From Nostoc piscinale CENA21 (lineage in GTDB: Bacteria > Cyanobacteriota > Cyanobacteriia > Cyanobacteriales > Nostocaceae), in the NCBI RefSeq assembly GCF_001298445.1, contig NZ_CP012036.1, forward strand, positions 3,749,351 to 3,813,350: 64,000 bases of DNA, read 5' to 3'. Every line of letters begins with the position of its first letter. Position 1 is the stretch's first letter. Made by a program: the position numbers and the translations under genes. Positions 62,393 to 64,000 of the stretch are shown piece after piece. The notes beneath the pieces were generated by a model. The model saw only the letters and a list, made by a program, of their open reading frames with translations, had not been told where the DNA came from and ran no database searches.

Positions 62393-63973
62393 TTATAAAG
62401 TTACTGTATATGCGTCACGAATCCCTGGTACTTTGGTGATTTCCGCCAAAATGCCATCGGGTAAGGGATCATCGATACTCAAAGCCATTACCGCGTCACC
62501 ACGGACAATTTTCCGCCCTACCTGCATACTAGCAATGTTGACGTTAAAACTGCCCAGGAGAGAACCGAGTTTACCGATAATTCCTGGCATATCGCGGTGT
62601 AGGGTAAACAGCATGTGTTTGCTGGGGGGGACGTTAATGGGAAAACCATCAACGTCTGTTAAGTGAATTTCTTTTTCACCCAACAAAGCACCTGTCACTG
62701 AGTGAGTCCCTAAAGTACCTGTGGCTTCTAAACGTAAAGAACCAGCATAGTCGCGCACTGAAGCATCCCTGGTTTCAATGACGCGAATTCCCCGTTCTTT
62801 GGCTTCGATGTTGGCGTTGACGTAATTCACTCGTTCCCGCAGAGCTTGATAAAGTAGACCTTTGAGGGATGCAACTACTAAGGGCTGACTCTTATTCGTT
62901 GCTAGTTCTCCTTGGAGTCTGACTGTGAGTGTTTCGACGCGACCGCCAGCTAACTGACCAACCAAGTTACCCAAGGTTTCAGCCAGTTGCATGTAAGGCT
63001 TGAGTTCTTCTAAAACATCGGGGCCGAGTCCTGGAATGTTGACGGCGGAACGGGCGGGGAGTCCTAATAAAACATCGCGGATTTGTTCTGCAACATCAAT
63101 GGCGACGTTAACTTGCGCTTCTGTGGTGGAGGCTCCCAAGTGGGGGGTGAGGATGATATCTTTACCGAGCGATCGCAATTCCGATTCACCTAAAGGTTCT
63201 GACTCGAACACATCCAAGGCTGCCCCAGCTATTTTACCTTCTTTGATGGCTGCGGCTAAAGCTGCTTCATCAATAATCCCACCACGCGCACAGTTAATAA
63301 TCCGCGTTGTCGGCTTCATTTTTGCCAAAGTGGCGGCGTTGATTAAATGGGTAGTTTCTGGGGTTTTGGGAATGTGGAGTGTGATGTAGTCTGCTTGTTG
63401 GAACAGTAAATCCAACTCTACTAACTGACAGCCAATTTGTTCTGCTCTTTCGTTGGAGATGAAAGGATCATAGGCGAGTAATTTCATTCCCATTGCTTTA
63501 GCCACACTCGCAACGTGGGAACCAATTTTTCCTAACCCCACAATACCGAGTGTTTTTTTGTAAACTTCCGCACCGACAAAAGTTTTCCGATCCCACTCTC
63601 CACTTTTCACCGAAACATTAGCATCAGGAATGTGGCGGGACAAAGCCAACATCATTGCTAATGCGTGTTCTGCTGCTGCGATCGTATTTCCTTCCGGGGA
63701 ATTAACTACAACGATGCCTTTACGTGTAGCAGCAGGCACGTCAACATTATCTACGCCTACACCAGCACGACCAATAATTTTTAACTGTGTGCCAGCCTCA
63801 ATAATTTCTTCTGTTACCCTGGTACCAGAACGAATCATTAGCGCATCGTAATCACCAATAATTTCGATTAATTCTGCGGGTTTTAAACCAGTTTTGATAT
63901 CAACTGTGGCAACTTGGGATAAAATGTCAATCCCAGCTTGATCAATAGGATCAGAGACGAGAACCTTGGACAT
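62393..63973 (-). CDS. serA: D-3-phosphoglycerate dehydrogenase
   Basis: A 526-residue long-form SerA, first enzyme of serine synthesis (3-phosphoglycerate to 3-phosphohydroxypyruvate, NAD). The catalytic domain includes IGRAGVGVDNVDVPAATRKG (substrate Arg), GIVGLGKIGSHVASVAKAMG (NAD fold), RIINCARGGIIDEAALAAAI (catalytic Arg), and DIILTPHLGASTTEAQVNVA with the catalytic His. The C-terminal parts are the intervening ASB domain (SKVGNLVGQLAGGRVETLTV-like) and a regulatory ACT domain (LFTLHRDMPGIIGKLGSLLG). Serine feedback is expected through the ACT domain. The start ATG lies just inside the window edge, and the gene runs almost to it. Confidence 0.95.
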   Translation of the reverse strand: MSKVLVSDPIDQAGIDILSQVATVDIKTGLKPAELIEIIGDYDALMIRSGTRVTEEIIEAGTQLKIIGRAGVGVDNVDVPAATRKGIVVVNSPEGNTIAAAEHALAMMLALSRHIPDANVSVKSGEWDRKTFVGAEVYKKTLGIVGLGKIGSHVASVAKAMGMKLLAYDPFISNERAEQIGCQLVELDLLFQQADYITLHIPKTPETTHLINAATLAKMKPTTRIINCARGGIIDEAALAAAIKEGKIAGAALDVFESEPLGESELRSLGKDIILTPHLGASTTEAQVNVAIDVAEQIRDVLLGLPARSAVNIPGLGPDVLEELKPYMQLAETLGNLVGQLAGGRVETLTVRLQGELATNKSQPLVVASLKGLLYQALRERVNYVNANIEAKERGIRVIETRDASVRDYAGSLRLEATGTLGTHSVTGALLGEKEIHLTDVDGFPINVPPSKHMLFTLHRDMPGIIGKLGSLLGSFNVNIASMQVGRKIVRGDAVMALSIDDPLPDGILAEITKVPGIRDAYTVTL

Positions 63974-64000
63974 GATTACTTCATTTAAAGCTAGAGGTTT

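Overview
The window looks like chromosome of a filamentous, probably heterocyst-forming cyanobacterium (Nostocales). HIP1 octamers (GCGATCGC) are scattered everywhere. The intergenic spacers carry the short tandem heptamer repeats typical of Nostoc/Anabaena (runs of GGGAGTT and of CTTGTCC/GACAAGG type). Many genes belong to cyanobacterial families: MEKHLA protein, carotenoid oxygenase, long-form IspH, AAA-like HTH ATPases, DUF815 ATPase and a RNase HI with a C-terminal extension. The DNA is AT-rich with long spacers.

Layout. 1-5.1 kb: nitroreductase (cut by the window edge), GST, inositol monophosphatase, secreted nuclease, ferredoxin, tRNA-Ser(GGA), two small hypotheticals, cobM. 5.1-8.7 kb: lgt, then a degenerating DUF1877 pair, a small tyrosine phosphatase and a lipoprotein. 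8.7-17.2 kb: a large secreted protein bounded by related repeats, SDR, histidine decarboxylase, remnants of a Crp-type regulator and of an Rpn nuclease, rhomboid protease, MEKHLA and TPR proteins. 17.9-21.9 kb: HTH/AAA ATPase, carotenoid oxygenase, acyl-CoA thioesterase. 22.0-25.4 kb: an APH-like kinase and a HopA1-like protein (a pairing known from RiPP dehydration) beside a long spacer holding a candidate small peptide. 25.4-32.6 kb: Rpn remnant, TMEM14, DUF815 ATPase, then a three-gene cassette of membrane/coiled-coil/TerB_C-like protein, BrxD-like ATPase and Lhr-type helicase. 33.2-48.7 kb: ispH, GDSL hydrolase, two ammonium transporters with an NtcA-type site, purE, nagA, the pstSCAB operon with a Pho box and terminator, a glycosyltransferase. 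48.9-56.7 kb: RNase HI, membrane-anchored GTPase, glycogen debranching-like enzyme, 2-Cys peroxiredoxin, nucleoside transporter. 57.4-61.4 kb: a defence-type island with a PLD-nuclease/helicase fusion and the C-terminal piece of a PIWI-RE protein. 61.4-64 kb: prmA and serA.

The most striking global observation is that seven otherwise well-preserved genes are split, and in each of them at least one break is one extra A or T in a 7-8 base homopolymer. They are DUF1877, thioesterase, the coiled-coil gene (three times), ispH, amt, the GTPase and nupC. Removing one base per run, plus adding one base at a second site in nupC, restores full-length family members. ispH is essential, so these are either sequencing errors or sites repaired by polymerase or ribosome slippage. 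cobM carries a separate single-base shift in a GC-rich stretch.

Best candidates for undescribed biology are the APH/HopA1 pair with its possible precursor peptide, the TerB_C/BrxD-like/helicase cassette, and the PLD-helicase next to a PIWI-RE remnant. Nutrient control is also visible: Pho box before pstS, NtcA box before amt.
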